From Staphylotrichum longicolle (lineage: Eukaryota > Ascomycota > Sordariomycetes > Sordariales > Chaetomiaceae), in NCBI GenBank assembly GCA_019096155.1, contig JAHCVI010000005.1:2738468-2802467 (forward strand): 64,000 bases of DNA, given 5' to 3'. A program made the translations under genes and the position numbers. The stretch's first letter is position 1. Every line of letters begins with the position of its first letter. Positions 32,542-44,283 of the stretch are shown in pieces. The notes under the pieces are model-generated. The model saw only the letters and a list, made by a program, of their open reading frames with translations. It did no database searches and had not been told where the DNA came from.

Positions 32542-35500
32542 ATGTGTGTCATGCCTTCGGTGGTGTGTCCCCCGTGCCCTGCATATTGCGCGCATACCTA
32601 CACACCCCTAGGAGGTAGGTCAACATCAAGGACAAGAGCAGCGCGCTGGGCTGCACGACATGCATGCAGCCGGTCCGGCCCCGCCCCGCTTCCGTGGTCC
32701 GTCCGAGTTGGGTGTGCCCATTTATCTCATTACTGGCGGTTGGGGGATGGGTGGGGGAGGTGAGAGGGTCGGGAATGGCCTCCCGAGGCAAAGGGGTCGT
32801 CTTCCGTAAGCTATGAATGAAGAATTGCTGGGGGGAAAACCGTGTATGGCCTGCCGGCGGTCAGGGTGAGGGCGTGGGAGAGAGCGCGGGTTGGTGGTCA
32901 GGGGGTTGCATCCCGCGACTGCCGATCTCAGATTCGCAAGAGGTGCAGGTCCGGCGACGCGAGTTCCCGTTACGTTGCCGCGAGCCGTAGACGAGGGGAG
33001 GGCTGACCCGATAGGGTGAGTTCTCGTGAGCAATTCGTCTGGCGAGTTATCTGACGGGTGGCCATGGGAGACGATTTGACCTTGGCGCGAGAGAGGCTTG
33101 CCGACCTCCCTTCCACAACATGTATCCTCTCGATAGCGGTAACCAGTGTTGAGCGGATGCGATAAGGTGTGATATCTCTGCGCCGCAGGACTGCACGAAA
33201 TGTAGGCCGCTGGGTGGAACGGGACAAACCAGATCGTGTGCTGGTCTGTGACTTCGGTGATGCATGTCTAGCGCGAATTCTTTCTCGGCTTTGTGGTGCG
33301 AAGGACATGCTTCGAGTGCTATTAAAGGTAGTCTCCCGCAGCCAATGACTTGATGCATGCCCGGTGTAAAGCAGGTACTTGTAGGGATTGGCTGTGAAAC
33401 CGTCATGAATGAGAGGCCTGCCGTATCTGCCGCTGTGTCCTGGTCCAAGAACGTCGTGATTTGTGTCTCGAGACCTGTTTCTTTGCTCTGTCTGTCGCGG
33501 CGTCCCCCTGCACCTGGTCAAAGAAGGCCTTGCTGAGCGTTTGTACCATCAGCTGGGCCCCTTGGGGGAAGCGAATGGGTTGGCTGGTTTCACCGACCTC
33601 GATATTGTCTTTCCGTCGCGCATTGCATTGCATCGCGTCTCCACGCCTTTCCCGGTTGAGCATACGGTCGAGAAGACGAAAGGGGTAGAGTCATATGCTG
33701 TCGGTCTCCGGAGAGCTGGGCTCCATCATCAATCAGGGGTATCTCAGACAAAGCCCCCGCGTGTTGCGTGGCCTGCCATGTGGGAGTTGAGATCGGCATT
33801 CTCGAAGCTCAGCCGCCAGCCTGGCGGGGCTTTTCGACGGCTCTCTACAGATTCCATGTCCCTACCCGCAAGTGGCTTGTGCAAGCGATGAAGGCGGTAA
33901 GGCAGTGAGGCTGGCGGTAAAGTCAACAAAAGACGGCTCCCTACTGAGGAACGAATGCCTAGATGCCCACGATTAGTGACTGATGGATAGGAGAGACGGC
34001 AATGAAACTCCCATAATGTAAATGCTGCGGCTGTGGCTTGCCTTGACCATGATCTGTGCGGTTTAGAGGCCAACGGTGCTGTTTCAGGGAGTCTTGAGCA
34101 ACATCGACGAGATCCAATCAGCCCCAGCTTTAAGAAGCAGCCACTTTGCATGACGCGCATGGCGAGGACATGGGCATGGCCTCTTGCTGCGAGGAAGAGG
34201 CAACCTCCAGCTGCCAAGCCAATAGCCACAGGTGTGACAAAGTACTGTGCTTCTCATGCCTATCGGAGGAAGGGATTCTTGACTCAGGCTTCTGGAAGAG
34301 GTTATGACCATGCTTGAAGATGAGGTTGATGTCCGAGGCGCAGCGAGGTTGAGGCGACACCGCCTTGCCGCCTGCCCAAAATACCTTCCGACTCGTCGCC
34401 TTGGGCGCCTGCATCAAGCCCTTGCAGCTTCAATACCGCGCGTAATACGTGCTGAGATTGGGACCACTCGGGTGCCATCCAACAAAGTGAGGCTGCTCAA
34501 GGACGGCTATCCAGCTGGCAACTCCAGTCTTATCAAGCTGGCCAAGAATAATGCACATTAGTTCTCCGATCATGCCGGAAGGGGCGATAAAAAGATGAAT
34601 CTGTGCTTGCTATTCTCAAGCTGAGTAAAATGCCTGATAATCGGTGCTTTAGTTTGTGAAAGAGGTTCGAAAAGGAGCTGATTCTGGACCTCGGCAGGTG
34701 GGGTTCTGTGGTTTGTTCAAGGGAACCATGCATGACAAGGACAGATACCTGACATATCTCGCTTTTGTCTTTCGACGGTCCCGAGGACTGATACATCGAC
34801 TTTAAACCTCCGAGACAAATACTCTGGGATCTGGAGCTGAAAGAAGGTGTTTTCCAGGCTTGGAAGGCCGTGTCCAGTTAATGATTTTGTCACCATGTCA
34901 AGGGGTTTCCAAAAGGAGTGCATCTATGCGTCCCGACATGGCGGTAGGAATCGTGGTTCGCCAAACCCTCCGCCGCAATTATCGGCGGTGACACGGATTG
35001 AGGGACTTGAAGTCAACAATCAGTAGTTGTAGACCTCAACCGCCCAAACCACACCTGCCATTCTGAGGTCCAAAACCGCCCGGAAAGTTTTGCCGTCCAT
35101 GACCGTTGACTCGAGCAAGGTCTGCTCCGAGACATGATCTAAGACAAGTAGGGGGGAAGAGGCTTCGATCCGGCCAGCCTAGAATCCAGGGAAAGTCCAC
35201 GGGTCCCGTCAGGTACCAGCAAGTAGTCCCGTGAATGTGGCCGCCCAGGTGCGCAGGTGCGCGCCATCCATCGATGGCGGTGTGATGTCTTGTCGCCTCT
35301 GGACTCTTCAACGCTGTTTCACTCTTATCGGCGATCGTTTGTTCCAGATTCTCCAGGTTTCTTGCGCCTGGAAAGGGCTGGCCTGCTAACTCTGACCGAG
35401 AAAAAGTGTCCCTTTCCTCCTTACGCCTCGCTTCCGCGCTCCTTCCGGAGAGATGGTATGGACTTTGTCTCACATTTCCCCTTGCTCTTTCCCTGATCAC

Positions 35501-35913
35501 GCGACCAATGTAGGGAGTGGTATTCCGCCACGCAGCGGTGCCCGCCAAAGCAGGTGCTGAGGAATGCAACTTGGGAAGTGCTGTAATTCTCTGACAGATT
35601 TTTGGGTACGGTTGAACTCCCATTGAGGCAAAGAGTAAACAAGAACGTTGGAGGTTCAACGGGAGCGAAGCGCTAACAAAAGCGGCCGAGGTGCCCGAAT
35701 CAGGGGGACCTCGGTCCACAAGTTCCCCGCGCTCTCTCCACTGCCGACTGCCTGCCACGGCCCGGGCGTATAAGTGGAGGAAGGTGCGCAGGAATCGCCT
35801 TGTACAACTCAACTTCTCGGGACCGAAGCTCTTCAATTGACGGAATCTCCTGAGTACGCATTCGAAGGAACGTGCAGTGCGTGAAAGCCCACACATGAGA
35901 TAAACCAGTCACA

Positions 35914-36900
35914 ATGTCCGAATCAGCAAAGCGGCGCGTCCAGGCCATCGGCGACCAGCTCGCCGGGAGCGCCATCCCGCCCATTCACAGAGTTGCGGCA
36001 ACCGGACCGCGGGTCGCCGACAAAGTGGTCATCATCACTGGTATTTCCTTCCCGTCCAAGACATCGTGAGACGAAAGTGAGCCCAGACCAGAAATGTTGA
36101 CCTCCTCCAAAGGCGCCAACTCCGTCCTCGGCATCGGCCGCGCCTCCGCGCACCAGTTCGCCGAGAACGGCGCCAAGGCCGTCTACATCTGCGACTACGA
36201 CGCCACCAACCTCGAGGCTCACAAGCGCGAGATCAACGCCCTCTGGCCCCAAGTCGAGGTGCACACGCGCCAGTTCGACGCCGCGGACGAGGCCGCCGTC
36301 AAGGCCGTCGTCGACGACGCCATGGCCCGCTACGGCCGCCTGGACGTCTTCTTCGCCAACGCCGGCACCGTCGGCCCGCACGCCGTCTTCACCGACGTCA
36401 GCGCCGCCGACTTTATGGACGTGCTCCGCGTCAACTCGCTCAGCGTCTTCCTCGCCGCCAAGCACGGCGCCCCGGCCATGCAGAAGACGTCGGCTGCCAA
36501 GCCGCCCCCGGCCGGCAGCATCATCGTGACGGCGTCGGTCGCGGGCCTGCGCTCCAACGCGGGGAGCACCCCGTACTCGGCGTCCAAGGCGGCGGTCGTG
36601 TCGATGGCGCAGACGGTGGCGTACCAGCTGGCGGGGACCGGGGTGCGCGTCAACGCGCTGTGCCCGGGCCTGATCGAGACGGGCATGACGGCCATGGTGT
36701 TTGATGCCGCAAGGGCGCGGGGTACGCAGGGCAAGATTGGGCAGCTCAACCCTCTCAAGCGGGCCGGGCATGCGGACGAGATTGCGCGCGTGGCCCTGTT
36801 TTTGGGGAGCGATGAGAGCAGCTATGTGAACGGGCAGGCCTGGGCGGTGGACGGCGGGTTGAGTGCGGGTCATCCCTATGTTCCGGGCCGGTTGGGTTAG
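35914..36900 (+). CDS. Short-chain dehydrogenase/reductase, classical SDR
   Basis: Exons 35914-36040 and 36113-36900 (72-nt intron) give 304 residues. The cofactor motif is the longer variant TGANSVLGIG at 42-51, with the intron splitting the codon of G43. FANAG is at 123-127, the catalytic serine is S184 in VTASVAG, and Y197-x3-K201 (YSASK) follows. An acidic D70 after the second strand (YICDYD) suggests NAD(H) preference. PGLIETGM and the C-terminal NGQAWAVDGG are standard. The substrate is unknown; the enzyme resembles uncharacterised fungal oxidoreductases. A 35-residue N-terminal extension precedes the Rossmann fold. The acceptor is AAAG rather than a pyrimidine-AG. It converges with the hydrolase gene, the two stop codons lying 160 bp apart. 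Confidence 0.88.
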
Positions 36901-37062
36901 ATGAACGGTCTTTGCATATGACTGGCGATTTGCTTGTGGATCTGAGTCTTGCATTTGCTGGATACTTGCCCTCGAAACCGTCCGTCATCTCCTCGCTTGT
37001 ATCATTACCAGAGCAAAGACGCTGTCAATTAGTGTCTAGAATCAAAGAAACTTGCCCAACTT

Positions 37063-37902
37063 CTACACACTGCCTCCACTCTTCCTCTTCTCCAAATCAT
37101 CCAACATCTCCAACAGACAAGGCACAAATGCCTCCGTCTCCACCTCGAACCCCTGATGATGCCCCGGCACCGTCATCACGCCTGGCAAGCCCAGAATCTT
37201 AGCCTGCTCCGCCGGCGTCCGCGCAAAAAACGCCTCCTTGCACCTCACCGCCCTCATCACGCCCACGCTCGTCCCATTCTCCCTGATCCTCCACAGGTTC
37301 GGACAAAACCCCAGCAAGACAGGGAACTCGTTCTCCCAGAAATTCCTCTGGTTCTCCGGCGGGGGCGGCACCGTTTTCGGGATGCCCTCGTCGTCGTACC
37401 CAATCAGCTGCTCGCCAAACTCGGCCGCCGCCGCCTCCAGCCCCCTCGTCTCGTACACCTCCATCAGGTGGAGGAACCACTCGAGCACGCGCGACGCGTC
37501 GGGCAGCAGCGTGATGGTCGGCGCCTCGTGCGCGACGAGCCGGTCGACCATGCCCGGGAAGTCGTGCGCGAACTGGAGGGCCAAGATGCCGCCGCTGCTG
37601 CTGCCGAAGAGGATGGCCCTGTCGAAGCCCAGGGCTGTGACGACGGCGCGGATGTCGCGGGCCTGCTGCGGCGGGTTGAGCTTCTTGTTAAGACCGGAGA
37701 CGACGGCGCTGGCGGACATTTGGCGGCGGTCGAAGGTGGCGCAGGTGAAGCGGTCCGAGAGCGCGGCCATGATGTTGTTGAACTGCCGCCCGTGGCCGTT
37801 GCCGCCGGGGATGAAGAGCAGGAGGGGGCCGGTGCCTTGGTGCCAGTAGTGGAGGTCGCAGCCTTCGTTGCGGACAACGGCGCGGGTGGGGTTGAAGGCC
37901 AT
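37063..37902 (-). CDS. Alpha/beta hydrolase
   Basis: A single uninterrupted frame of 279 residues from ATG 37902. The oxyanion-region FIPGGNGHGRQF follows the second strand, the nucleophile elbow is G100-S-S102-S-G104, and the histidine lies in PGHHQGFEV near the C-terminus, so the serine-hydrolase triad appears intact. An inserted helical lid lies between about 140 and 225. No signal peptide is present; a cytosolic enzyme acting on a small ester or related substrate is expected, but the sequence does not fix the substrate. It is tail to tail with the SDR gene; such pairs occur in catabolic or secondary-metabolite settings, though nothing else here supports a cluster. Confidence 0.85.
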   Translation of the reverse strand: MAFNPTRAVVRNEGCDLHYWHQGTGPLLLFIPGGNGHGRQFNNIMAALSDRFTCATFDRRQMSASAVVSGLNKKLNPPQQARDIRAVVTALGFDRAILFGSSSGGILALQFAHDFPGMVDRLVAHEAPTITLLPDASRVLEWFLHLMEVYETRGLEAAAAEFGEQLIGYDDEGIPKTVPPPPENQRNFWENEFPVLLGFCPNLWRIRENGTSVGVMRAVRCKEAFFARTPAEQAKILGLPGVMTVPGHHQGFEVETEAFVPCLLEMLDDLEKRKSGGSV

Positions 37903-40900
37903 GACGGGTGGTGGTTGTGAGGCGGGCTGAGCGGATGGGAGGGTGTTGCTGGGTGGTGATGGTCTGGTGGGGGGAGATCAATCAAGGCAACCGGCTACTT
38001 ATGTGTCCGAGGAAGACCTGTTCGCTGGTAGTCTGATTCCTTCAGTGATGTTCGAAGGAGGAGTTGATAGGCGGACCAGCCGGCTCTCATCCCGGGAATC
38101 CGAACGCCGGGCTGACTCTACACCGCGACGCCGCGCCGGTGCAGGCGGGCATCTCACCGATGGTTGGCCCGCTGGTACGCCTTCACTCTACCCAGGTGGA
38201 ACGGTTCCAAAAACCCCAATTCCATATCTCAACGCGGCATATAGATTCGTACTCAGACCCGTCGAACGAAAGAAGCAGCCGTACAGAAAGATGGCGGATC
38301 AGCGGGGGGTTCTTCGACCGATGCCGCGTTTCCGGGCCCGCGCCGACCGCGCCGACCTAGCGTGGCGGCTAAGCATGACTAGCGCAAGAGAAACTTCGAG
38401 TTCTTGCTTATGAACTCGCTCAGATTGTCGAGGTTGGGGGTGGTAGCTTTGAGTTGAAGAAGGGTTGGTCACGTCCTGTCTTCCTTGAGACGCGCAGTTG
38501 CTGACCGCCAGCAAGGCCGCGTCAGCGTCATATGCCTCCGGTAAGTCCGAAGTAAAATGTCATGCACATCTGGTCTACCAACCATCCAGTGATGCATCCT
38601 CTCAAGTTGTCGGCTGAGCGCACTTGCCAAAAGTGCAAGAGGAGCGGACAAGATGCAAGGGCTTCGGCTGGTTCTCTGTGGGACCGAAACGTCGTGGAGT
38701 GGAGAGCTTGAGAAGCCCAAAGACAGCGGCCGCCCCCCGGAGGGGCCGATCATGAGAAATATCTCGGTCGCTACATGGGCAACGTAGGAGACGCGCTATT
38801 TAACATCTCACCTGACTTGCATGGCAAATTTACCTTTATATTGGTCTTAAGGAAATGCCTTTTGGGGCCATTCAGAGAAATTCGGTGGCCCTTTTTGGAA
38901 GTGTGAGCGAGACCGTGTGCACCTGGCCAGTGCGTTCCTCACCGGAAACCCCCTGTGTGTGGTTGGGGTTGGGCGTGGGATGGAGGACGCTAACCATGGT
39001 AATTTGTGGAGACCCCTTCATTTTGGGGGTCTGGGGTGCATGCGCCCAGCCTGAGTTGGAACGGTTCGAGTGTGCGGGTCTGTTGATGAGACAACAGATC
39101 TGAGCAGGTTTGGGGGTTTCCGTGACCTTAGTCTGGAACGACGATGTCTGGAAGCTTCGAAGGGAAACATCAGGGCCTCTAGTAAAGGGTCTCTTGGAAT
39201 ACGGATACGGGTCCTGGAAAAATGTGGGTGAGCCCGAGAAGCCGGGAATGACGTCGTTCTGGACAGACGCACGCGCCCATCTCCATCTGGCGGGCGAACG
39301 AACTTGAGGCTGCTGTCCGATCGCAGAGCCAGCAATTTTTCGAAACCGAGCCCTCTGCTGCACAAAGGCTTGGCGGCAGGTCGATGGTCTTTTCGTGACC
39401 ATTGTTCCACTGGGACTTGAAACAAGGGTCGCATCCACCAGCGAAAGTCGAGGGTCCAGCAGTCTGAGGTGTCCCGGCCTCGTATGTACTTTTACGTACC
39501 GGGCCTCCCTTTGGATCAATGTCTGAGATTTGCAGTCCGTTGGGCTTTCAGTCATCCCACTAGCTCCCGATGTGTCCAAGTGGCTTTCTGGTTGTTTGCT
39601 TTCAAGTCTGACTAGTCGTCATGGTGAGGTTGCCGTCATGGTGAGATTGCCTGAGAAACTCGCGGCGGGGGAGCTTCCAGGTTTCCTCACGCGAGCGGCA
39701 TTGGACAGCGCCAAGAGATCCGGCAGCAGAAGCGATGCGGGGAAATAAAGCAATCTGCAGTTCGGATTTTATGTCTTCGATCGGTGCCCTCACACGGCCG
39801 AGCACTTTTCAACGCAGGATGGATGCATACCTAGGTATACCAAGTGCCATTACAGGCGTTGGAGCATCCACAAACTGAGGCAGCACCCATGGCATTGATG
39901 ACGCGCGAATGTCTCTAGAAGCGGGCAGTCGGTGTCATAGAATCAGCGTAGGCGAGGCAGGCTGCACGACCGACGAGTGGGAATAAACACACCCCTGACT
40001 CGCCTGGCCATCCCACCTGGTGCGACGGCTCCAAATCCGGTTTAGCATCGGTGATCTCCAGCGGCCTCTGATCGCAGCTGCACGCCTTGCATGCTGCTCG
40101 ATTTGCTGACTTGTGCCACCCACCACGCGGGCTGGCGGGCCCCGAAGGCGGGCACATCGTCGAGCGGCTGTGGCAAAAAAACATCACTCGCCCAAGTTCT
40201 GCCCGGGACGCGTGGTTCGACGCTGATCTGGTCTCGGAAACAGAAGACAAAGGGCGCCTAACCTGGAGCAGACCTGGGGTCCACCCAAGCCCACCGACCG
40301 CTGACTTTCGTGGCTTGACTTAGCGCTCTCGAGCCCTGTGTTCAGTGCTCAAGCCCTGGACGGGTCCAGAACCCCCACGTAACCTAACGTTCATCCCCTG
40401 CACTCGGCCTCGTGTGCCTGCCGACAAAAAGCAGCTGTTGTCCCTTCCCTTCACACCACATTTGACCGCGACGGTCCACTTCACTTGGAGAAGTTCCTTT
40501 TCCTTCCCACTCTCTTCAACTCGCGCCAATCCACCTCCCTCGCTGCTCAGCAGAAGACCCAGACTCTCTGCCTTTTGCTTTAGCATCGCCAAGGGATTCG
40601 GACCAAGTTACCCTCCCGCTTCCAACGAATCGCACCCACCCCACAGCTCTAAACAACTCTTGGATCAGCTTCTCCCAAAATGACGGGCACAATATAGACA
40701 GCGCAGTCCTCGAATCGAGGTCCATTGGGACTTTGCACGACCCGAGAAACCTTACTCGTCCTCCATCTCTCGGACTACTCTCCTTACATCATCCTGCTGG
40801 CCCAGTTTTCGGTCGCGGACCACCCCTTCGCTCCTTGCACACCTACCAATCCGGCCCATCCGGTAGCTCAACCCCAGCACGCCTTCTCGTCTTAACAGCT

Positions 40901-41006
40901 CCACCGTTGCCCGCGCCCTGGCGGCCTTGGAAGACCCGACGTAGTCCGACCCAGCGGCCCAGAGCTGCAACCACCTCTCTTGCCACCTTGACGACTCCCA
41001 GAGAGT
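37903..41006. other. 3.1-kb spacer, promoters of the hydrolase and SIW14-like genes
   Basis: No gene is supported. A plus-strand stretch near 38595-38640 reads CQKCKRSGQ, faintly like a zinc-cluster relic but too short to call. The ~500 bp before 41007 is pyrimidine-rich and probably the long 5' leader of the phosphatase gene. No RNA gene or mobile element was seen. Confidence 0.45.
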
Positions 41007-42095
41007 ATGTCTCTGGGTAAGAAGCCGGTTGTGTCGAAGCGCAGCGCAAGACCATTCCTCGAATGCGACATGGAGAAGCAAGACCAGGATTTCCAGGGGA
41101 AGCGAACGACCAAACCCGGAGAGATGGGGTTTGAGGGGCGGGACAAACAGAGCCAGAGCCCAACTTCGACAGCCAGCACACACAGCAGCCAATCCAGCCT
41201 TGCACCATCACCGATACTCTACCCCACAGAGGACCAGCGGCAAGTTGACTCGTTGGTCCTGGAAGCTGCGGGACGGCGTCGCAGCGATTCCGGACTGCGG
41301 GATGCATTCCATCCACCAGCTTTGACGCAGCAGCTGGCCTATCCCAGCCACGACCTCGAAAAGGGCCTTCCGAGCGGGCCCCGGCCGGTCAACTTTGGCA
41401 TCGTGGTGCCAGGCGTGTATCGAAGCAGTTTCCCGCAGTCTGAGGATTATGCCTTTATTGAGGGCCTGAAGCTCAAGACCATTGTGTCAGTCACATAGTT
41501 TCTCCGGCCACTAGACGCTCTGCTGACACACATCGCAGCACCCTGGTGCAGAAGGATTTCCCACAGGGGTATGACGCCTTTCTTGAGAGAAACTCGATTC
41601 AGCATGCCGTGTTCGACATGAAGGGCACGAAAAAGGAGGACATTCCGATCACGACGATGAAGTCAATCCTCCGTGTGGTCTTGGACCGGCGAAACCATCC
41701 GCTGCTGATCCACTGCAACCATGGCAAGGTACGCACCCCGTCTCTGGTCGCGGGATTTGAGTGAAAATTGACGATTGGTCCAGCACCGCACCGGCTGCGT
41801 CATTGGTATTGTCCGCAAGCTCTCGGGCTGGGACTTGGGCAACATCATCAGCGAGTACAAGACGTACGCCGATCCCAAGGTCCGGGAGTGTGATATCAAC
41901 TACATTACCGGCTTTGAGCTCGCCAACATATCGAATCTTTTTCGGGCCGTCAACTGGCCCTTTCGGACCACCCGATTCCTGCGAGCCGCGACGTTTGTTA
42001 CCGTCATGCTCGTCATCTGGATCCTCTCCGGCCACACAATCGCCGGGGACAGGATCGTCGCGGCGTCGGAGCGCGAGCTGCTGAACGAGGACTAA
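41007..42095 (+). CDS. SIW14: Siw14-type (PFA-DSP) phosphatase with C-terminal membrane segment
   Basis: Exons 41007-41485, 41539-41728 and 41784-42095 join to 326 residues. The conserved core begins at PVNFGIVVPGVYRSSFPQ, and the active-site loop HCNHGKHRTG gives C219-x5-R225, interrupted at K223/H224 by intron 2. Siw14 and plant PFA-DSP enzymes hydrolyse the 5-beta-phosphate of inositol pyrophosphates. Two features differ from yeast Siw14: a disordered N-terminal extension of about 130 residues, and a hydrophobic segment at about 292-306 (ATFVTVMLVIWILSG) followed by 20 polar residues, which predicts tail anchoring. Donors are GTCAGT and GTACGC. Some fungi have several paralogues (Siw14, Oca-type); the intact motif indicates an active enzyme. 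Confidence 0.88.
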
Positions 42096-42146
42096 GCGGA
42101 CAAGAAACCCTATGCCTCAACGCTCGCTACATCTTTCTCCGCTTTC

Positions 42147-42149
<3 letters not shown>

Positions 42150-42191
<42 letters not shown>
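42150..42191 (+). repeat. T42 homopolymer
   Basis: Forty-two consecutive T residues, 55 bp after the phosphatase stop codon. Read on the minus strand it is a poly-A tract like the tail of a retroposed RNA, but no retroelement domain adjoins it. Confidence 0.85.
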
Positions 42192-42192
<1 letters not shown>

Positions 42193-42269
42193 GCACATCA
42201 TCGCTCTGCAACAGCAAGCATTTTTTTTTTTTTGTTGTTGGTTCCACCGAGCCTTCGATTTTCGAGACC

Positions 42270-42342
42270 GACGAACTCGTTTACGAAGCACGGCCCATTT
42301 TCGGTGAGCCCGGTTTACGAACGCGGCGCATTTTCGGCAGGC
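42270..42342 (+). repeat. Imperfect ~32-bp tandem duplication
   Basis: Two adjacent units share GTTTACGAA, then GCACGGCCCATTTTCGG versus CGCGGCGCATTTTCGG, then a GAGCC or AGGCC end. Divergence is about 20 percent. It lies in the 3' flank of the phosphatase gene. Confidence 0.6.
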
Positions 42343-42967
42343 CGAAACACCTGACCGCTCTCTTACAGCCCCACAAGACATATGATGGGAAAGCGAAAAC
42401 GCGTGCGACTGGAGAGACAGCGCATCGTGGCTTGGGACCCAAAAGTCATCGGGTCTTGGGCGGTTGATTGGCTCCTCGAGTTGGATGGCTAGGGTTCTTG
42501 GGGCACACACACATTGCATCATCAGGATGGGGCATGATACAGGGGCAGGATTGGGATCGGGGACTATCAAGTGCTGAGCTGTCTCCGGGCGTTTTGGTTG
42601 ATATTTGTTTTGGTCTGCCCCTTTGGGGTGGGCGTCTTGCTTGACTGCCTTTATTGGGCGTGTATTACCTGCTGTACTGGGTTCGGTGGCCTGCACCCCT
42701 CCTAAACACGTCGGACATGCCCCTTTTTTGTCTGGCTTCTATGTCGACCACTGCCTCTAGCTTTTCTGGAGATGATACACGGTGGTAATACAATCAATAC
42801 ACAAGACACGACTCCTACTATACCTTGCCGTGCCTTTCCGCTTATTGACCCAAGCCCGCACGCGATGCAACTAACACACCCCTTCAACTCATCCATCCCA
42901 TCAATTCCGTGGCCCTCCCACACCTCTAACCTTTTTTTAACCCTCACAGATGACACAGCCACAAAAA

Positions 42968-43513
42968 CTAGTCCTTATAGACCCCCCACCGATTTAGCTC
43001 CCTCCTCTCCTCCTCCTCCGCCTTCCTGTCCCCGGTCGCGTACACGTACCCGCCCGCCAGGGTGTTGGCGCCGCCCAGGCCCATGGCCGTGGCGCGCACC
43101 GCGCCGCGCAGGGAGAAGCGGGTTGCGCAGCGAGGCCGGCCGCCGCCGCAGCGCCAGCAGCGCGTACACGCCGCTCCACGCCGCCGTCATGCCCGCGCCG
43201 TCGATCTTGAAGCCCGCCAGCGTCAGGTAGCTGCTGAAGATGAGCAGCGGGGGAAGACCATGGGAGGGGCTGGAAGGGGGGGCGTGCAGGGCGATGATGA
43301 GGGTTGTGAGGGCCATGGGGGAGGGCGGATGCTAGAAGGGAGAGGGGGGGCGTTAGTGGGTTAGTGGGATGGTTAGGTAGGGTGGCAGGTGGCTTTGGGG
43401 CGGGGGTTGGGACAAGGGAAGGTTTGGAGGGAGGGGAGTCACTTACTGCCCCAGGCTGTGAGCTTGGATGCGACGCTTTTGGGGGGTTGGAGGTCGTCGG
43501 TGGTGGGCGCCAT
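42968..43513 (-). CDS. AIM19: Aim19-like small membrane protein, two single-base frame breaks
   Basis: Exon 1 (43447-43513, MAPTTDDLQPPKSVASKLTAWG) and exon 2 (42968-43331) are joined by a 115-nt intron with a GTAAGT donor, CACTAAC branch sites and TTCTAG acceptor. Exon 2 reads MALTTLIIALHAPP, PPLLIFSSYLTLAGFKIDGAG and TAAWSGVYALLALRRRPASLR, then RGAVRATAMGLGGANTLAGG and a charged tail ending ELNRWGVYKD. These are the features of the fungal Aim19 family, mitochondrial-inheritance proteins of unknown activity. The parts lie in different frames: one extra C in a C5 run near 43317-43321 and one in a C3 run at 43120-43122 (minus-strand bases) would account exactly for both shifts and give about 142 residues. 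Two hydrophobic segments are present. Confidence 0.7.
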
Positions 43514-44283
43514 GATGGGAAGTTGAGGATTTGGTTTAGGGTTGGGTTGCTGTTTTAGAGAAAGCGGTGGTGGAGTGTGTAGGTTGAGAGTGCTGGGCTC
43601 ATCAATTGCTGATTTTCGGTTTCCTCATCACACCTTCTTGCGCGCAGCAGCTGGAGCTCATCAACATCCTCTGAGAGAAGCTTTTTGAGAGCAGCAGTGA
43701 CGTCGTGAGAGCTGCGGCTTATCGCCTGTTATCGAGATGACTAAGCATGGTCCCCTGTTGAAAGAATCCAGCCAGCCCGCAAGGGGGTCTGGATGCCAAC
43801 AGCGCACGGACGAATAGTGCGCTGGAAAGTGTCCCATTGCAACATTCGGAGGGCCCAGGAGAGGACGACCACTGCTGAATTACCCTCGACGCTCGGGACG
43901 TCGCGACACTGTATCCGGTCTTGGGAACGACTTCTGGTTGTTTTTTTTGTTTGGATTTTGCTGTATTTGATTGCTGTCTGTAAACAGCAAGCACTCTAAC
44001 TAACAGCTGCGAAGTCGGGGACTCCGAGAGAACGGCGCAACCTCGCATCCAAACCGTCAAACCATCAAACCACGGCCAACTCGTGGTCGTCGCCAACAGT
44101 CAGCAGTCGCATTGTTTGCTCCTCAAATCCTCCCGTTGGAAAGCCACGCCGAGTCGTTGCCACCATCGCTTCGCGCGCCCGTCTACCCACAACTATTCCT
44201 CCGGCGACCCTCGCCGTCGCAACAAACCTCGCCCATCCCCAAACACCCCACCACCAAACTCCCCTCTCACAACCAGGGCCGCC
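43514..44283. promoter_or_regulatory. Divergent spacer, AIM19-like / HLJ1-like
   Basis: 770 bp between head-to-head starts. It should carry both promoters. The ~300 bp before 44284 is C-rich and likely leader sequence. No distinct regulatory element is recognised. Confidence 0.45.

Larger units (their letters stand above)
31420..35913. other. 4.5-kb gene-poor region with clustered simple repeats
   Basis: No supportable gene. Between 31.8 and 32.6 kb four tandem repeats cluster (listed separately). From 32.7 to 35.9 kb I see only short, motif-free open frames on both strands and no RIP-like TA enrichment, tRNA or transposon domain. The end next to 35914 is the promoter of the SDR gene. A diverged or rapidly evolving gene or a long non-coding RNA cannot be excluded. 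Confidence 0.45.
42096..42967. other. Intergenic region with poly-T tract
   Basis: 870 bp between convergent genes. It holds a 42-nt T run, a second 13-nt T run (42221-42233) and an imperfect duplication, each listed or described separately. No gene is supported. Confidence 0.5.

Noticed and set aside
38595..38712. Zinc-cluster-like CQKCKRSGQ
   Set aside because: Only two cysteines in the right spacing, no flanking support; judged chance.
38872..39579. 235-codon minus-strand open frame
   Set aside because: Begins with a non-ATG codon and shows no conserved feature.
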